This document shows, in pieces, positions 1 through 8,898 of a stretch of DNA of 64,000 nucleotides. How positions within the stretch are numbered: the stretch's first letter is position 1; each line of letters starts with the position of its first letter. Under the pieces are notes generated by a model. It was not told where the DNA came from. It was given only the letters and a program-made list of their open reading frames with translations, and searched no databases. Both the position numbers and the translations under genes were made by a program. The DNA is taken from the NCBI GenBank assembly GCA_050184115.1, contig JBFXAQ010000002.1, positions 248,001 through 312,000 of the forward strand. Direction: 5' to 3'. This stretch comes from JACKNG01 sp050184115. Lineage in GTDB: Bacteria; Pseudomonadota; Gammaproteobacteria; Ga0077536.

Positions 1-535
1 AGAGCGCCTCGAACAGCGCGCCGCGGGTCATCACGCGGCCGCGTGCGGCGAGCAGCGCTTCGAGCAGCAGGTATTCCTTGGGGCTGAGCGGCAGGGTTTC
101 GCCAGCGACCCGCACGCATCGCTTTGCCGGGTCGAGTTCGAGACTGCCGATCGTGACCAGCGGTGGTGCGGCCTCGAGACTGCGTCGCATCAACGCCTGC
201 AGCCGTGCTGAAAGTTCGTCGAAGGAGAACGGCTTGACGAGGTAGTCGTCAGCGCCGGCGTCGAGCGCGGCGACACGGTCGGCGACCTGGTCGCGCGCCG
301 AGAGCACGAGCACGCGCGCGGTACCGCCGCGCTCGCGCAGACGCCGCAGCACGGTCAGCCCGTCGACGCGCGGCAGGCCGAGATCGAGCAGCACCATGTG
401 ATAGTCGTAGGCGTCGAGGAAGGCCAGCGCCGCGGCGCCATCGGCAGCCTCGTCGACCTGCCAGCCACGCGCGGCCGCCCAGTCCCGCAGCTTGTCGCGC
501 AGGGTGTCGGAATCTTCGACCAGGAGCAGGCGCAT
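1..535 (-). CDS. OmpR/PhoB-family response regulator (C-terminus cut by window edge)
   Basis: Two-component DNA-binding response regulator. The first ~115 residues form a receiver domain: acidic pocket E7/D8, phospho-acceptor D51 in VLLDLGLPRVDG, S79 and K101 (in the DDYLVKPF motif). A winged-helix effector domain starts near residue 128 with the typical LSPKEYLLLEALL segment, then runs off the window after about 178 codons, so the recognition helix is not visible. The start ATG at 535-533 gives a complete receiver N-terminus. It would bind promoter DNA once phosphorylated by a sensor kinase; the kinase is probably the next gene outside the window. Target genes cannot be inferred. Family assignment is firm; the specific orthologue (QseB/TctD/BasR-like) is not resolvable. 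Confidence 0.93.
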   Translation of the reverse strand, partial: MRLLLVEDSDTLRDKLRDWAAARGWQVDEAADGAAALAFLDAYDYHMVLLDLGLPRVDGLTVLRRLRERGGTARVLVLSARDQVADRVAALDAGADDYLVKPFSFDELSARLQALMRRSLEAAPPLVTIGSLELDPAKRCVRVAGETLPLSPKEYLLLEALLAARGRVMTRGALFEAL

Positions 536-843
536 CGAGTGGCAGGGTACGCGGGCGGGCGGGCCGGTGCGCATTGTAGCGAGGTACCGAGGGCGCGGGG
601 CGCACCCCGAACGGACGAACCTGCCCGGCGCAGCAGGCGACCCAGACCCGCCTCCGCACCGCGATCGGACCCCGAGGCTCACGTCCGGTGTCTGACACCA
701 CGCCAATCGGGGTCAGACCCCGAGGCTCAAGTGCTTGATTCCGGCGGCTCTGGCATGGCCGCCGGGGTCTGACCCCGACGGGCAAGTGGGTACCTACCTG
801 CCTCCCGGTGTCTGACACCGGGGAGCACGTCGTTGATGCCGGC
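536..843. other. Intergenic region carrying REP-like palindromes
   Basis: A 308-base stretch without a credible gene, between the divergently placed regulator start and the 3' end of the flavin oxidoreductase. Its left part should hold the regulator promoter. Its right part (667-819) is filled by short imperfect palindromes and a duplicated 14-mer, described separately. Open frames here on both strands have no recognisable domain and arginine/proline-rich shadow composition. Confidence 0.6.
687..819. repeat. Cluster of four REP-like 13-nt palindromes
   Basis: Four 13-mers of the form GG(G/T)GTC-W-GAC(C/A)CC: GGTGTCTGACACC at 687-699 and 807-819, GGGGTCAGACCCC at 709-721 and GGGGTCTGACCCC at 764-776. 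Each has perfect 6-nt arms around a single A or T. The 14-mer GACCCCGAGGCTCA occurs at 668-681 and again at 716-729. The layout (short GC-rich palindromes in alternating orientation, in an intergenic space next to gene ends) is that of repetitive extragenic palindromes. No REP-associated tyrosine transposase is in the window. Related copies lie at 30,565-30,636. Confidence 0.7.
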
Positions 844-1980
844 TCAGGCCAGGAAACGTCCCAGGCGTTCGTAGGCAGCGAGGAAGTCTTCCTGGAACTC
901 CTGCACGACGGCGCGCACGGTGCGTGCTTCGTGCATCAGGCCGACGCCCTGCCCGACCCAGTAGGTGGCGAGTTCGCGCGCACCGGCGTGGCCGGCCTGC
1001 GACAACTTATCGGCCTTGGCGAGTGGCGGTTCGCTGACCAGCGACTGCAGCGGCATCGGCAGGGGCTGCGGCGCGTCGGCCGCTTCCCACGCTGCCGTCC
1101 ACGACGAGCGCAACTGGCGCGAGGGTTTGCCGGTGCGGGATTTCGCGCGCACGGTGTCGCGCGAACTCGCCGCCAGCATCTTCTCCTTCACCACCGGGTT
1201 GGTCTCGGCCTCGTGGGTGGTCAGCCACACCGAGGCGGTCCACGCGCCGGCCGCGCCCATCGCCATCGCCGCCGCCATCTGCCGCCCGGTGACGATGCCG
1301 CCCGCGGCCAGCACCGGGATGTCGCTGATGGCCTCGACGGCTTCCACGACTTCCGGCACCAGCACCATCGTCGCGACCTCGCCGCAGTGTCCGCCGGCCT
1401 CGCCGCCGGCGGCGATGATGAGGTCGACCCCGGCCGCCACCTGGCGCACGGCGTGCTCCTTGGCGCCGACCAGCGCGGCCACCGCGACGCCGTGCTCACG
1501 GCCGAGTTCGAGCATGCGCGGCGGCGGCACGCCGAGCGCGTTGGCGATCAGGCTGATGGGATGACGGAAGGCGATCGCCATCGCGTCCTCGGCGCCGGAG
1601 GGATGCAGGTTACGCCCGAGATGGAGCGTGCCGCGACGCATCTCGTCGAGACCTTCGGGGTCGATGTCGTGGCGCTTCAGCACCTCGGCGACGAAGGTCT
1701 TGTGTGCCTCGGGCACGGCGCCGAGCAGGCGCTCGGCATCGAAGGCCTCGTGCTTGCCGAGCACCTTGTCGGGGATGAGCAGATCGACGCCGTAGGGCTT
1801 GCCGTCGACGTGGGCGTCGATCCAGGCCAGTTCCTCCTCCAGCCGTTCGGCCGTCATGCCGGCGGCACCGAACACGCCCATGCCGCCGGCGCGCGAGACC
1901 TCGGCGACGACGTCGCGGCAGTGGCTGAAGGCGAACAGTGGGAAGTCGAGACCGAAGCGTTCGCAGATCTTCGAATTCAT
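844..1980 (-). CDS. Nitronate monooxygenase-family flavin oxidoreductase
   Basis: FMN-dependent TIM-barrel protein of the nitronate monooxygenase / 2-nitropropane dioxygenase family, 378 aa, usual length for the family. Visible family features are the N-terminal FPLFAFSHCRDVVAEVSRAG segment, the GVDLIIAAGGEAGGHCGEV FMN-phosphate region near the middle, and the following IPVLAAGGIVTGRQMAAAM loop. Start is the ATG at 1980, because the in-frame extension upstream is arginine/serine-rich and overlaps the preceding gene. It lies 10 bases after the crotonase gene on the same strand, so the two are probably co-transcribed. The true substrate may be a nitronate or an enoyl compound; many members of this family are misnamed, so only the class is claimed. 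Confidence 0.85.
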   Translation of the reverse strand: MNSKICERFGLDFPLFAFSHCRDVVAEVSRAGGMGVFGAAGMTAERLEEELAWIDAHVDGKPYGVDLLIPDKVLGKHEAFDAERLLGAVPEAHKTFVAEVLKRHDIDPEGLDEMRRGTLHLGRNLHPSGAEDAMAIAFRHPISLIANALGVPPPRMLELGREHGVAVAALVGAKEHAVRQVAAGVDLIIAAGGEAGGHCGEVATMVLVPEVVEAVEAISDIPVLAAGGIVTGRQMAAAMAMGAAGAWTASVWLTTHEAETNPVVKEKMLAASSRDTVRAKSRTGKPSRQLRSSWTAAWEAADAPQPLPMPLQSLVSEPPLAKADKLSQAGHAGARELATYWVGQGVGLMHEARTVRAVVQEFQEDFLAAYERLGRFLA

Positions 1981-1990
1981 GGCCGCGCGC

Positions 1991-2788
1991 TCAACGGCCC
2001 TTGTAGACCGGCTGACGCTTCTCCATGAAAGCGCGTGGCCCTTCCTGGGCATCCTCGGTCTTGAACACCGGCGCCGAGATCTCCGTTTCGATATCGAGCG
2101 CACGCTTCTCCTCGACACCGAGGCAGGCGCGCGCCGACTTGCGGATGGCCTGCACGGCGATGGGGCCGTTTGCGGCAATCTTGTTCGCGATCTCGATGGC
2201 CTTGGCCATGGCGTCGTCGGTGACGTAGTTGAGGAAGCCGAAACCGAGTGCTTCGTCGGCGGTGATGAGGTCGCCGGTCAGCAGCAGTTCCATGCCCTTC
2301 GCGAAGGGCAGCTGCTGGGTCAGGCGCACCGTCGAGCCGCCAGCGGGAAAGATCGCCCACTTCACTTCCTGCACGCCGAACTTGGCCGCCGGCACCGAAA
2401 CCCGGATGTCGGTGCCCTGGGTCATCTCCATGCCGCCGGCGATGGCGTGGCCGTTGATGGCGGCGATGACCGGCTTGACCGGGTCGAAATTACGCAGGAA
2501 GGTGCGCTCGAAGATCTTGGGGTCGGCGAGGACCCGTTCGTCGTACTCGTTCTCGGCCTTGCGTCCGCCCGAGATGAGCGGGATGAGCTGACCGAGATCG
2601 GCGCCGGCGCAGAACGCCGTCCCGGTGCCGGTGAGGATGGCGACGCGCACGTTGTCGTCGTCACGGACTTTCTCCCAGGCCGCGGCGAGACGCACGGCGA
2701 CCTCCGGGTTGACCGCGTTGCGCGCCTCCGGGCGGTTCAAGGTGATGGTGGCGATGTGCCCATTGACGGCGTAATCGACGACGGCCAT
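1991..2788 (-). CDS. Enoyl-CoA hydratase/isomerase (crotonase family)
   Basis: Cytoplasmic crotonase-fold protein, 265 aa. The N-terminal strand IATITLNRPEARNAVNP is typical; the first oxyanion-hole loop is AFCAGADLGQL and the second is INGHAIAGGMEMTQGTDIRV. The usual hydratase catalytic Glu pair is not clearly conserved (the second loop continues KFGVQEVKWAIFPAGGST), so it could act as hydratase, isomerase or thioesterase on a CoA ester. The ATG at 2788 has an AGGGGAG ribosome-binding site upstream; the longer in-frame extension is unsupported. It heads a two-gene minus-strand unit with the nitronate-monooxygenase-like protein. A possible -10 (TAGACT on the minus strand, 2823-2828) lies upstream. 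Confidence 0.88.
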   Translation of the reverse strand: MAVVDYAVNGHIATITLNRPEARNAVNPEVAVRLAAAWEKVRDDDNVRVAILTGTGTAFCAGADLGQLIPLISGGRKAENEYDERVLADPKIFERTFLRNFDPVKPVIAAINGHAIAGGMEMTQGTDIRVSVPAAKFGVQEVKWAIFPAGGSTVRLTQQLPFAKGMELLLTGDLITADEALGFGFLNYVTDDAMAKAIEIANKIAANGPIAVQAIRKSARACLGVEEKRALDIETEISAPVFKTEDAQEGPRAFMEKRQPVYKGR

Positions 2789-2932
2789 GTGTGCTCCCCT
2801 CGGCATCGTTACAGAGGGCGCTAGTCTAGCCCGGATTGCGCGAACGTCTCCTGCCGGGAACGCCTGCCGCAGCGGTCGCGTCACCAGCACGGGCGCCCGC
2901 CGTCCACCGTCGCGGCACGGCTTGTCACACCT

Positions 2933-2945
2933 GGAATCTGACTCC
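2933..2945. repeat. Degenerate REP-like palindrome
   Basis: GGAATCTGACTCC matches the GGNNTC-W-GANNCC pattern of the 687-819 cluster with imperfect arms. It sits in the 230-base divergent gap between the crotonase and cytochrome c genes, which otherwise shows only promoter-like sequence. It is a single weak copy and could be chance. Confidence 0.3.
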
Positions 2946-3018
2946 AATCAGCACGGTCGCGCGCATGCGGTCGGATAGTCGACGCACGATTCCATCGTCC
3001 ATCGCCTGGAGGTCCGAC

Positions 3019-3444
3019 ATGCATACCGCTCTGCGTTCCCGCGCCACACGGCTCGCCCGCACCCTGCCCTTCGCGCTCGCCCTGGCCTGCGCCGCGCCGG
3101 TGCAAGCCGACGATGCCGATGTCGCCGCGGTCGGCAAGGATCGCTTCGCGAACTATTGCGCGGCCTGTCATGGCCTCGACGCCAAGGGTGACGGCCCGGT
3201 CGCCTTCGTGCTCAAGAAGGCGCCGCCGGATCTCACCGTGCTGGCCAAGAACAATGGCGGCGACTTCCCCTTCAACAAGGTCTACGACATGGTCGACGGC
3301 CGCGGCATGCCGGGCGCCCACGGTACCCGCGAGATGCCGGTGTGGGGCGGCGAGTGGAAGGACTCCTCCCGCGTCGGTGCCGAGACCGAGGTACGCGGCC
3401 GGCTGCTCGAGATCATCATCTTCCTGCGCTCGGTTCAGCAGTAG
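3019..3444 (+). CDS. Periplasmic monohaem cytochrome c
   Basis: Class I cytochrome c of 141 aa. A signal peptide (twin-Arg-free, hydrophobic core TLPFALALACAAPVQA) is predicted to be cleaved after A30. Haem is attached at C47-A-A-C50-H51; the distal ligand is likely M106 in REMPVWG. ATG at 3019 follows a GGAGG-like site (TGGAGGTCCGAC). The protein is strikingly similar in layout to the cytochrome at 29,249-29,677: haem motif and Met ligand fall at identical residue numbers, with shared GDGP and GTR-MPxWG segments. It probably carries electrons from a periplasmic dehydrogenase to an oxidase; the partner is not known. Confidence 0.93.
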   Translation: MHTALRSRATRLARTLPFALALACAAPVQADDADVAAVGKDRFANYCAACHGLDAKGDGPVAFVLKKAPPDLTVLAKNNGGDFPFNKVYDMVDGRGMPGAHGTREMPVWGGEWKDSSRVGAETEVRGRLLEIIIFLRSVQQ

Positions 3445-3517
3445 GCACGTCTTGGCGCGCGACCGCGCGCCGGTTTAACGTGACGGGGCCCGGCCACTCC
3501 GGGCAGGGGTCCCGTCC

Positions 3518-4330
3518 GTGTTCGTCCTTTCACCTCGCCTGCTGCGGCTCGCGGCAGGGCTTGTCGTCATGCTCGGGGCGCATCCGGCGCCGGCCTTCCT
3601 GCTCGACCAGCTCGCTGCGGTCGACGACGCCGACCTCCGCGCCTGCGGCGAGCGCCATGCCGGCATCAGCGGCACACGCCAGCGCATCAGTCTCGACGTC
3701 ATCGATCGCAACGGCGTTCACGACACGTCCGTGGCGACGCTCGCCTGGCGCCGCTTCGACGACGGCCACGCACGCGTGCTGGTGCGCATGAGCGCCCCGC
3801 CGGCGCGGGCCGGCGTCGGTCTGCTCATGATCGAAGGGACCGCGCAGCCACAGCTCTACCTCTACTTGCCGGAGTTGCGCCGCACGCGCCGCATCACCGG
3901 CCAGGCGCTGGCCGGCTCGATGCTCGGTACCGACTTCAGCTACGAGGATTTCGCCGCCTTCCAGGGCCTGGCCCCCGCCACCGGTGTGCGCCGCCTCGAC
4001 GATGCCGTGCTCGGCGAGCGTGATGTCTGGCGCTTCGAGATGGTGGGCGCAGCGCGTGCCGGCGGCTACCAGCGCGTCGTCACCTGGCTCGACCCCGCGA
4101 CCTGCGTGCCGCTGCGCATGGAATTCTTCGCCGCGGCGGGCGAACCGGCCAAGGTGCTCGAGGTCGATATGGCCAGCATCGCGCCGGCCGGCGCACTCGC
4201 GCTGCCACGCCGCGCGGTGATGTTCGACCGGCGCCACGGCAGCCGTACGGAGCTGGTCGTCGAGGAACTCGACCTCGCGGCGCCGTCCGAGCACGCCCTC
4301 GGCCTGCCGGCCCTGCAGGGCGGCCAGTGA
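3518..4330 (+). CDS. LolA-like outer-membrane lipoprotein-sorting protein
   Basis: Exported 270-aa protein of the COG2834-type LolA/LolB-like fold. An N-terminal signal sequence ends near AHPAPA. The family's recognisable core is YLYLPELRRTRRITG followed by GSMLGTDFSYEDF. GTG start at 3518 is chosen because it directly precedes the signal peptide. The next gene, 26 bases downstream, encodes an MMPL/RND exporter; this pairing is common, and the soluble protein is thought to hand a lipid or lipoprotein cargo to or from the transporter in the periplasm. The cargo is unknown. Confidence 0.82.
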   Translation: MFVLSPRLLRLAAGLVVMLGAHPAPAFLLDQLAAVDDADLRACGERHAGISGTRQRISLDVIDRNGVHDTSVATLAWRRFDDGHARVLVRMSAPPARAGVGLLMIEGTAQPQLYLYLPELRRTRRITGQALAGSMLGTDFSYEDFAAFQGLAPATGVRRLDDAVLGERDVWRFEMVGAARAGGYQRVVTWLDPATCVPLRMEFFAAAGEPAKVLEVDMASIAPAGALALPRRAVMFDRRHGSRTELVVEELDLAAPSEHALGLPALQGGQ

Positions 4331-4356
4331 AGCGCCGCCGGGCGCGCTGAACCACC

Positions 4357-7068
4357 GTGCTGGCGCAACTTCTCGCCGGCCTGGTGCACCGACGCGGCAT
4401 CACCCTCGCCGGACTCGCGCTGCCCGCCCTGCTCGCACTCGACGTGCTGCTCGACGACGGCCACCTCGCCGTGCCGCTCGACCCGACCATCGCCGCGCTG
4501 CTGCCGGCCAGTGGCACGGCCCTGGATCGCTACCACGCCTTGCGCCGGCGCTTCGGCGACGACGACGTGCTGGTCGTCACCTGGGCTCATCCCGAGTTGT
4601 TCACGCCACCGCGGCTGGCGCGCCTGCACGAACTCGCGACGACGCTCGGGCAACTGCCCGGCGTCGCCCGCGTGACCAGCCTCGCCGACACCCCGCGCAT
4701 CGCGACCGTCGACGGTCTGACCGAGATCGGCGGCGCCCTCGACCCGCTGCCAGCGGACACCGCGGCGGCGCGCGCACTCGGCGAAACCACCGCCGCGGAT
4801 CCACTCGCCGGTGGCATCCTCGTCGCCCGCGACGCCAGCGCCACGGCCGTGCTGGTCGAGCCGCTGGCCGGGCTCGACGACGCCGCCCGCTTCGCGCTGC
4901 TGGAGGCGGTGACGGCGCGCTCGCGCGCGCTGGCCGGCGACGTCGACGATGCCGTCACCGGACCACTGGCCGCACGGCTCGCGCTGGCCCGCGCCCTGTT
5001 CCACGATCTCCGCCGGGTGCTGCCGCTGGCGGTGGCGGCGACGGCGCTGGTCGCGGCCATTGCCCTCGGCAGCGTGCGCGGTGTCGTCCTGCCGCTGGCG
5101 GCGAGCCTCTACGGCCTGCTGCTGACCCTGGCCGCCTTCGTCGGCGCCGGCCAGACACTCAACCTCGTCAGCGCCATCCTGCCACCGGCGGTCTACGTCA
5201 TCGGCTTCGCCTACGCCGTGCACGTGGTGGCCGCCTTCGAGCGCCTGCGGGACGACGGGCGGAGCGCACGCGACGCCGCCGCCGCCGCGATCGGGGAGCT
5301 CGTCGTGCCGCTGTCGCTGACCGCGCTGACCACCGCGATCGGCTTCCTCGCGCTCGCCACCAGCAACCTTGCGGCGATCCGCTCCTTCGGTCTCTTCGCC
5401 GCGCTCGGCACGGTACTCGGCTGGGCCGCGGCGTTGACGGTCGTCCCCCTGGGGCTCGGCTTGACACGGGGTCGCCCGCGCGGCCGCGACGCCGATGACA
5501 AGGTGACCCGTGTCGCCTGCGCGCTGGCCCGCTTCGACATCGGTCATCGCCGCGCCATCCTCGTCGGCGGCGGCCTGCTCGGTGTGCTCGCGCTCGCCGC
5601 CGCCAGCCGCCTCGAGGTCAGCACGAACTACCTCGACGTCTTCCCCCACGACAGCGCGGTGCGACAGGACTTCGCGGCCTACGACAGCGCTTTCGCCGGG
5701 GCCGTGCCGCTGGCCGTGGTGGTCGAGACCGACGTCCCGCGCGCCTTTGCCGATCCCGCGCAGCTGGCCATGATCGCCGACCTCGAAACCTGGCTCGCGG
5801 CGCAGCCGGAGATCGGCGCCGTGACTTCGCTGGTCGACTACGTGCGCCTCCTGGCCACGGCCTTCGCTCCCGAGGCGCCGGCCACCGCCGGCGTGCCCGA
5901 CTCGCCCGCCCTGCTCGACCAGTTGCTGCTGCTCGGCGGCGGCGCCGCGCTCGCACGCCTGGTCGACCCCCATTACGGCGCGACCCGCCTCGGCATCCAG
6001 AGCCATGCCGTCGAGACCGGCGCCCTGACCACGTTGACGCGCCGTATCGAGGCGCGTCTCGCCGCGCTGCCGCCGCACCTGCGCGGGCACGTCACCGGCA
6101 GTTCGGTGCTGGTCGCGGCCACCGTCGACGACGTCGCGCGCGGCCAGGTCAGCAGTCTCCTCGCCGCGGCCATCGCCATCTGGTTGGTGCTCGCGGCGCT
6201 GTTCGAATCCTGGCGCATCGGTGCGCTGGCACTGTTGCCGAACGCACTGCCGATCGTCGCCTACTTCGGCATCCTCGGTCTGAGCGGCATCGGCCTCAAT
6301 CTCACCACGAGTCTCGTCGCCTCGGTGGTGCTCGGCATCGCGGTCGACGACACCATCCACCTGCTCGCCCGCTTCAACGACGAGGCGCGCCGCACGGCCC
6401 ACGAGATCCGCGGCCTCGAGCGTGCCCTGGTCACGGTTGTCCGCCCGGTCACCCTGACCACGGCGGCGCTGTGCGCCGGTTTCCTCGCCTTCCTCACCAG
6501 CGAGCTCGACAACCAGGTCGAGTTCGGCCTGCTCGCCGCCGCGACCCTGTTCCTGGCCTGGCTCGCCGACCTCGTCTTCACCCCCGCGCTGGCCGCCCGC
6601 CTGCGCTTCGTCACCTTGTGGGAGACCCTCACCCTCGACCTCGGCTGCGCGGCGCCGCAGGAGGCCATCCCCCTCTTTCACGGCCTGAGCGCGCGCGAGG
6701 CGCGCATCGTCGCCCTGTTCGGACGTCTCGAGGACCATCCCGCCGGCGCGCGCGTGCTCGCCGCCGGCACACCCGGTCACGAGCTCAGGGTCGTCATCGA
6801 CGGCCGGCTGCGCGCCAGCGTGCCGCACGCCGGCGGCGCCACCGAACTCGACCCGCTCGGGCGCGGTGACGTCGTCGGCGGCGTCGCCCTGTTCGAGGGC
6901 AGTCACACCGTCGACGTCGACGCGCTGACGCCGGTGCGCCTGCTGAACCTGGACGCCGCCTGCCTCGAACGCATCCGCAGCCGCTACCCGCGCATCGGCG
7001 CGCGCCTCTACCGCAACCTCGGCGCCAGTCTCGCCACGCGGCTCGCGCGTCTCAGCACGCGCGTCTGA
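4357..7068 (+). CDS. MMPL/RND-superfamily transporter fused to a cyclic-nucleotide-binding-like domain
   Basis: 903-aa inner-membrane transporter. Two MMPL modules are visible: each has a large periplasmic loop after its first transmembrane helix, and membrane bundles follow at about residues 205-370 and 595-750. The second bundle contains VVLGIAVDDTIHLLARFNDEAR with the acidic proton-relay pair D-D. From about residue 760 the chain continues into a Crp/cNMP-binding-like beta-roll (GARVLAAGTPGHELRVVIDG, later LGRGDVVGGVALFEG), ending in a helix. GTG start at 4357. It probably exports or shuttles a hydrophobic compound with the LolA-like protein upstream; the extra domain suggests cytoplasmic ligand control. 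The canonical phosphate-binding Arg in the cNMP cassette is not obvious, so ligand binding is uncertain. Confidence 0.88.
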   Translation: MLAQLLAGLVHRRGITLAGLALPALLALDVLLDDGHLAVPLDPTIAALLPASGTALDRYHALRRRFGDDDVLVVTWAHPELFTPPRLARLHELATTLGQLPGVARVTSLADTPRIATVDGLTEIGGALDPLPADTAAARALGETTAADPLAGGILVARDASATAVLVEPLAGLDDAARFALLEAVTARSRALAGDVDDAVTGPLAARLALARALFHDLRRVLPLAVAATALVAAIALGSVRGVVLPLAASLYGLLLTLAAFVGAGQTLNLVSAILPPAVYVIGFAYAVHVVAAFERLRDDGRSARDAAAAAIGELVVPLSLTALTTAIGFLALATSNLAAIRSFGLFAALGTVLGWAAALTVVPLGLGLTRGRPRGRDADDKVTRVACALARFDIGHRRAILVGGGLLGVLALAAASRLEVSTNYLDVFPHDSAVRQDFAAYDSAFAGAVPLAVVVETDVPRAFADPAQLAMIADLETWLAAQPEIGAVTSLVDYVRLLATAFAPEAPATAGVPDSPALLDQLLLLGGGAALARLVDPHYGATRLGIQSHAVETGALTTLTRRIEARLAALPPHLRGHVTGSSVLVAATVDDVARGQVSSLLAAAIAIWLVLAALFESWRIGALALLPNALPIVAYFGILGLSGIGLNLTTSLVASVVLGIAVDDTIHLLARFNDEARRTAHEIRGLERALVTVVRPVTLTTAALCAGFLAFLTSELDNQVEFGLLAAATLFLAWLADLVFTPALAARLRFVTLWETLTLDLGCAAPQEAIPLFHGLSAREARIVALFGRLEDHPAGARVLAAGTPGHELRVVIDGRLRASVPHAGGATELDPLGRGDVVGGVALFEGSHTVDVDALTPVRLLNLDAACLERIRSRYPRIGARLYRNLGASLATRLARLSTRV

Positions 7069-7145
7069 GATGCCGGCCGCGCGCTTGCGGCGCCGCGAGC
7101 GCGGCGGCGACAATCGCCTGGTCCAACCCGGGGAGCCCTGCGCCG

Positions 7146-8780
7146 ATGTCGTTCAATTTCGCCACCTTGTGGGAAACCGTCGCCGATACCGTGCCGACAC
7201 AGATGGCCGTCGTCTGTGGTCCACGTCGTGTCAGCTGGCACGATTACGAGAACCGCGCGGCGCGCCTCGCCGCGGCTTTCAGCGCGGCCGGTCTCGGCCC
7301 GCACTCCAAGGTCGGCCTCTATCTGTACAACGGCGCCGAGTACTGCGAGACCAACTTCGCCGCACTCAAGCTGCGCGGCATTCCGATCAACGTGAACTAC
7401 CGCTACCTCGACGAGGAACTGGTCTACTTGTTCGACAACGCCGATCTCGAAGCGGTGGTCTTCCATACCTCGCTCGCCGATCGCATCGCGCGGGTGGCGC
7501 CGAAATGCCCGGGCCTGAAACTGCTCGTCGCCGTCGACGATGGCCCGACGGCGAACGGCGCGGTCGAGGTGGCGGGCGCGATCGCCTACGAGGACCTGCT
7601 CGGCCGGCACGACGCCCTGCCGCGCGTCGCCCCGCAGGGCGACGAGATCTACATGCTCTATACCGGCGGCACCACCGGCATGCCCAAGGGCGTGATGTAC
7701 CCGCTCGGCGAGTTCACCGAGTTCTTCGTCCTCGGCTACCCGCCGATGATCGGCCTCGAACCGCCGGCCGATGCCGCGGCGCTCATGGCCACGGTCGGCG
7801 AGCGCGCCGGTAACGGGGCGCCGCCGCTGGTGGCGATGTCGGCGCCGCCGCTCATGCACGGCACCGGCTGCTGGCTCGGCATGATGGCGCCGCACATGAT
7901 GGGTGGCACGGCGGTGCTGCTGGAATCGCGTGGCCTGAATGCCGTCGAGCTGTGGGACACCGTGGCGCGCGAACGCGTGCAGCACCTCGTCATCGTCGGC
8001 GACGCCTTCGCCCGCCCGCTGCTCGACGCGCTGAACGCCGACCCGGGGCGCTGGGACCTGTCCTCGCTGCGCCTGATGATCTCCTCTGGCGCGATGTTCT
8101 CGACCCCGATCAAGCAGGGCCTCATCGACCACGTCCCCGAACTCACCGTCGCCGACCTGCTCGGCTCGACCGAGGGCGGCATGGGCAGTTCGATCATGAA
8201 CAGGAACACGCCGGCGGCCGAAACCGCGCGCTTCGCCCTGTCGCCGACGACCAAGGTGTTCACCGAGGACGGCCGCGAGGTCCAGCCGGGCTCCGGCGAG
8301 GTCGGACTGGTGGCGAGCGGCGGCCTGGTGCCGATCGCGTATTACAAGGACCCGGAGAAATCCGCCCGCACCTTCCGCGTGTTCGCCGGCCACCGCTACT
8401 CGATCCCGGGCGACATGGCGCGGGTTGCCGCCGACGGCACGCTGGAACTGCTCGGCCGCGGCTCGAACTGCATCAACACGGGCGGCGAGAAGGTCTTCCC
8501 CGAGGAAGTCGAGGAGGCGCTGAAGAAGCACCCGGCGGTGCAGGATGCGCTGGTCTTCGGCCTGCCCGACGAGCGCTTCGGCAACCGCGTCAGCGCGGTG
8601 GCAAGCCTGCGCGCCGGCGCCAGCGCCGCGGCCGAGGACATCCTCGCCCACGTCCACCAGCACCTCGCCGGCTACAAGGTGCCGCGCGGCCTGCACCTCG
8701 TCGCCCAGGTGCCGCGGGCGCCCAACGGCAAGGCCGACTACCCGACCGCGCGTGCCCTGTTCGAGGCTGCCGCCGGCTGA
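7146..8780 (+). CDS. Acyl-CoA synthetase, FadD17/FadD19-like
   Basis: AMP-forming fatty-acid/steroid-acid CoA ligase of 544 aa. P-loop YTGGTTGMPKGVMY near residues 177-190, the A5-type segment LGSTEGG, A7 ISYxIPGDMA-like element (YSIPGDMARV), hinge GRGSNCINTGGEKVFPEEVEEAL and catalytic Lys in PNGKADY near the C-terminus are all present. Overall order and wording (INVNYRYLDEELVYLFDNAD, PPLMHGTGCWLGMMA) resemble actinobacterial FadD19/FadD17, which activate sterol side chains. It converts a carboxylic acid, ATP and CoA to the acyl-CoA in the cytoplasm, probably the entry step for the beta-oxidation genes scattered over this window. Confidence 0.9.
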   Translation: MSFNFATLWETVADTVPTQMAVVCGPRRVSWHDYENRAARLAAAFSAAGLGPHSKVGLYLYNGAEYCETNFAALKLRGIPINVNYRYLDEELVYLFDNADLEAVVFHTSLADRIARVAPKCPGLKLLVAVDDGPTANGAVEVAGAIAYEDLLGRHDALPRVAPQGDEIYMLYTGGTTGMPKGVMYPLGEFTEFFVLGYPPMIGLEPPADAAALMATVGERAGNGAPPLVAMSAPPLMHGTGCWLGMMAPHMMGGTAVLLESRGLNAVELWDTVARERVQHLVIVGDAFARPLLDALNADPGRWDLSSLRLMISSGAMFSTPIKQGLIDHVPELTVADLLGSTEGGMGSSIMNRNTPAAETARFALSPTTKVFTEDGREVQPGSGEVGLVASGGLVPIAYYKDPEKSARTFRVFAGHRYSIPGDMARVAADGTLELLGRGSNCINTGGEKVFPEEVEEALKKHPAVQDALVFGLPDERFGNRVSAVASLRAGASAAAEDILAHVHQHLAGYKVPRGLHLVAQVPRAPNGKADYPTARALFEAAAG

Positions 8781-8898
8781 GCCGGCGGCGTAGCCGGCAG
8801 GTAGCCATGGCCGAGTCTGCCATCCGGCCTCGCATCCCCCTGCGTTATGCCTAAAGCGATATAACGTGACCGAGCCACTGACCGGCCACGCCGGGGTG

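Noticed and set aside
687..819. CRISPR array
   Set aside because: Repeats are short palindromes with irregular spacing in mixed versions; no cas genes.
4066..7113. 1,015-codon open frame on the minus strand
   Set aside because: Antisense to the RND transporter, with Gly/Arg/Gln/Glu-rich low-complexity shadow composition typical of high-GC DNA; no domain.
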